DNA of 64,000 nucleotides from Ruegeria atlantica (lineage in GTDB: Bacteria > Pseudomonadota > Alphaproteobacteria > Rhodobacterales > Rhodobacteraceae), in the NCBI GenBank assembly GCA_013032095.1, contig WQBJ01000001.1:496001-560000 (forward strand), written 5' to 3'. How positions within the stretch are numbered: position 1 is the first letter of the stretch; every line of letters begins with the position of its first letter. The notes beneath the pieces are model-generated. The model was not told where the DNA came from, ran no database searches, and worked only from the letters and a program-made list of their open reading frames with translations. The translations under genes were made by a program, and so were the position numbers. Below are positions 63,161 to 64,000 of this stretch, one piece after another.

Positions 63161-63180
63161 CGGCCCTTGGGGCCGTTTTC
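63161..63180 (+). terminator. Terminator before bamA
   Basis: CGGCCC (63161-63166), a TTG loop and GGGCCG (63170-63175) are followed by TTTTCTGTTTT. It separates the rseP transcript and small ORF from bamA, so bamA probably has its own promoter within 63181-63255. Confidence 0.75.
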
Positions 63181-63255
63181 TGTTTTGGTCTTTTGACAAG
63201 CTTTAATATTCTCGCTACTCAGCTTTAAAGTCCAAAAATATTGGGTAGTGAAAAA

Positions 63256-64000
63256 ATGACAGTGAGGCGAAGCGCGGGTACATCCTGCGGGGGGCAAGGG
63301 CCAGCAAACAAGATTTTGTGGCGGTCACTAACGTTCATATTCCTTTTGACATTGGTGAGTTTTCTGCCTGTGCCGCAAGCCGCGTGGGCTCAGAATTTCG
63401 TCGTCAATTCGTTCGATGTCGAAGGGAATCGACGTATCGAAACGTCCACGATTATCGCACGAACTGGAATTCAGCCGGGCCAATCCGTGAGTGGCGGTGA
63501 ATTGAATGACGCGTATCAGCGTTTGCTTGACAGTGGTGTTTTTGAGACAGTCGAGTTAACCCCGCGCGGCAATACTCTGGTGATCAAGGTCGAAGAATAT
63601 CCGACCATCAATCAGATCAGCATCGAAGGAAACCGTCGCGTAAAGGACGATGTACTGCTCGAGGCCATCTCGTCCGAGCCGCGGCGTGTGTTTACGCCTC
63701 AGGTCGCCGAGGCAGATGCTGACTTGATCGCCCAGATCTATTCGTCTCAGGGCCGCGTATCTGCGACGGTCATTCCGCGCATTATTCGCCGTAGCGACAA
63801 CCGGGTTGATTTGGTTTTCGAGGTCGCCGAAGGCACCACGATTGAGGTCGAGCGTGTTAGCTTTGTGGGGAACCGCGCCTTTTCCGATCGTCGCCTGCGT
63901 CGAGTTCTGGAGACCAAACAGGCGAACATTCTGCGGACTTTCGTCAGTAGTGATACGTTCATCGCCGACCGGATCGAATTCGACAAGCAGGTCATTCGGG
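63256..64000 (+). CDS. bamA: Outer-membrane assembly protein BamA, 5' part
   Basis: Only 248 codons are in the window; the gene runs off the right edge. A signal peptide (basic residues 1-20, hydrophobic LTFIFLLTLVSFLPVPQAAW, cleavage after WAQ or AWA) is followed by POTRA domains: NFVVNSFDVEGNRRIETSTI, then PTINQISIEGNRRVKDDVLL and VERVSFVGNRAFSDRRLR. BamA inserts beta-barrel proteins into the outer membrane. The ATG at 63256 opens a coherent signal peptide. Its place after uppS-cdsA-dxr-rseP is the classic conserved order. Confidence 0.93.
   Translation, partial: MTVRRSAGTSCGGQGPANKILWRSLTFIFLLTLVSFLPVPQAAWAQNFVVNSFDVEGNRRIETSTIIARTGIQPGQSVSGGELNDAYQRLLDSGVFETVELTPRGNTLVIKVEEYPTINQISIEGNRRVKDDVLLEAISSEPRRVFTPQVAEADADLIAQIYSSQGRVSATVIPRIIRRSDNRVDLVFEVAEGTTIEVERVSFVGNRAFSDRRLRRVLETKQANILRTFVSSDTFIADRIEFDKQVIR

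Noticed and set aside
1-64000. CRISPR arrays, insertion sequences, tRNA or rRNA genes, prophage
   Set aside because: No repeat-spacer pattern, transposase, integrase, clover-leaf or rRNA sequence was seen; the holin pair stands alone.

Overview
The window comes from a marine alphaproteobacterium of the Roseobacter group (Rhodobacteraceae). The evidence is a DMSP demethylase gene (dmdA) followed by acrylyl-CoA reductase (acuI), a permuted two-piece tmRNA whose tag reads ANDNRAPVAVAA, an alphaproteobacterial ATPase inhibitor zeta subunit, an alpha-type SspB, a fused indolepyruvate ferredoxin oxidoreductase, and a holin/N-acetylmuramidase pair inside the cytochrome c maturation genes. The genus cannot be decided from this sequence. 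I see no insertion sequence, integrase, CRISPR array, tRNA or rRNA; this is chromosomal sequence.

Layout. 0-9 kb: start of a methylmalonate-semialdehyde dehydrogenase gene with a divergent LysR regulator, a CBS-domain protein, coaD, two GAPDH genes separated by a tiny membrane-protein gene, a DUF808 membrane protein and transketolase. Both GAPDH genes have LacI-type palindromes upstream, which suggests shared control of central carbon flux. 8.5-16 kb: a coiled-coil protein with zapA and a lysozyme-inhibitor-like lipocalin-sized protein; a tightly overlapped bolA-membrane-membrane-grxD operon; purL; a large MscS-family channel. 16-24 kb: LysR regulator divergent from indolepyruvate oxidoreductase, then an acyltransferase, murI and argC. 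23.7-28 kb: ccmE, muramidase, holin, ccmF, ccmH. 28-34.5 kb: an enoyl-CoA hydratase, betaine-homocysteine methyltransferase, zeta subunit, a TerB/DUF4261 pair, purC, marC, and purS-purQ behind a foldable leader. PurS, PurQ and the short PurL form one three-subunit FGAM synthetase although they are encoded 20 kb apart. 34.5-46.5 kb: a DctB/DctD-like two-component pair, a long structured leader and RNase E, tusA, ccdA, a membrane hydrolase-like protein with a P450, class I aldolase and tag.

46.5-58 kb: fumC with two overlapped small genes, a secreted protein, sspB, a chromate resistance pair, a SnoaL-like protein, the tmRNA gene (ssrA), and then a GntR regulator divergent from an apparent operon DUF2182-DUF1326-DinB-dmdA, followed by acuI. 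Two copies of a GTCTGAC operator-like sequence lie between the regulator and this operon. 58-64 kb: the conserved envelope/isoprenoid cluster frr-uppS-cdsA-dxr-rseP-(small ORF)-bamA, the last running off the window.

The most interesting parts are the DMSP operon with two uncharacterised metal-type membrane/cysteine proteins, the muramidase/holin pair inside the ccm genes, the purS leader RNA, the DctD-like regulator that has lost the sigma54-contact loop, and the TerB/DUF4261 pair.
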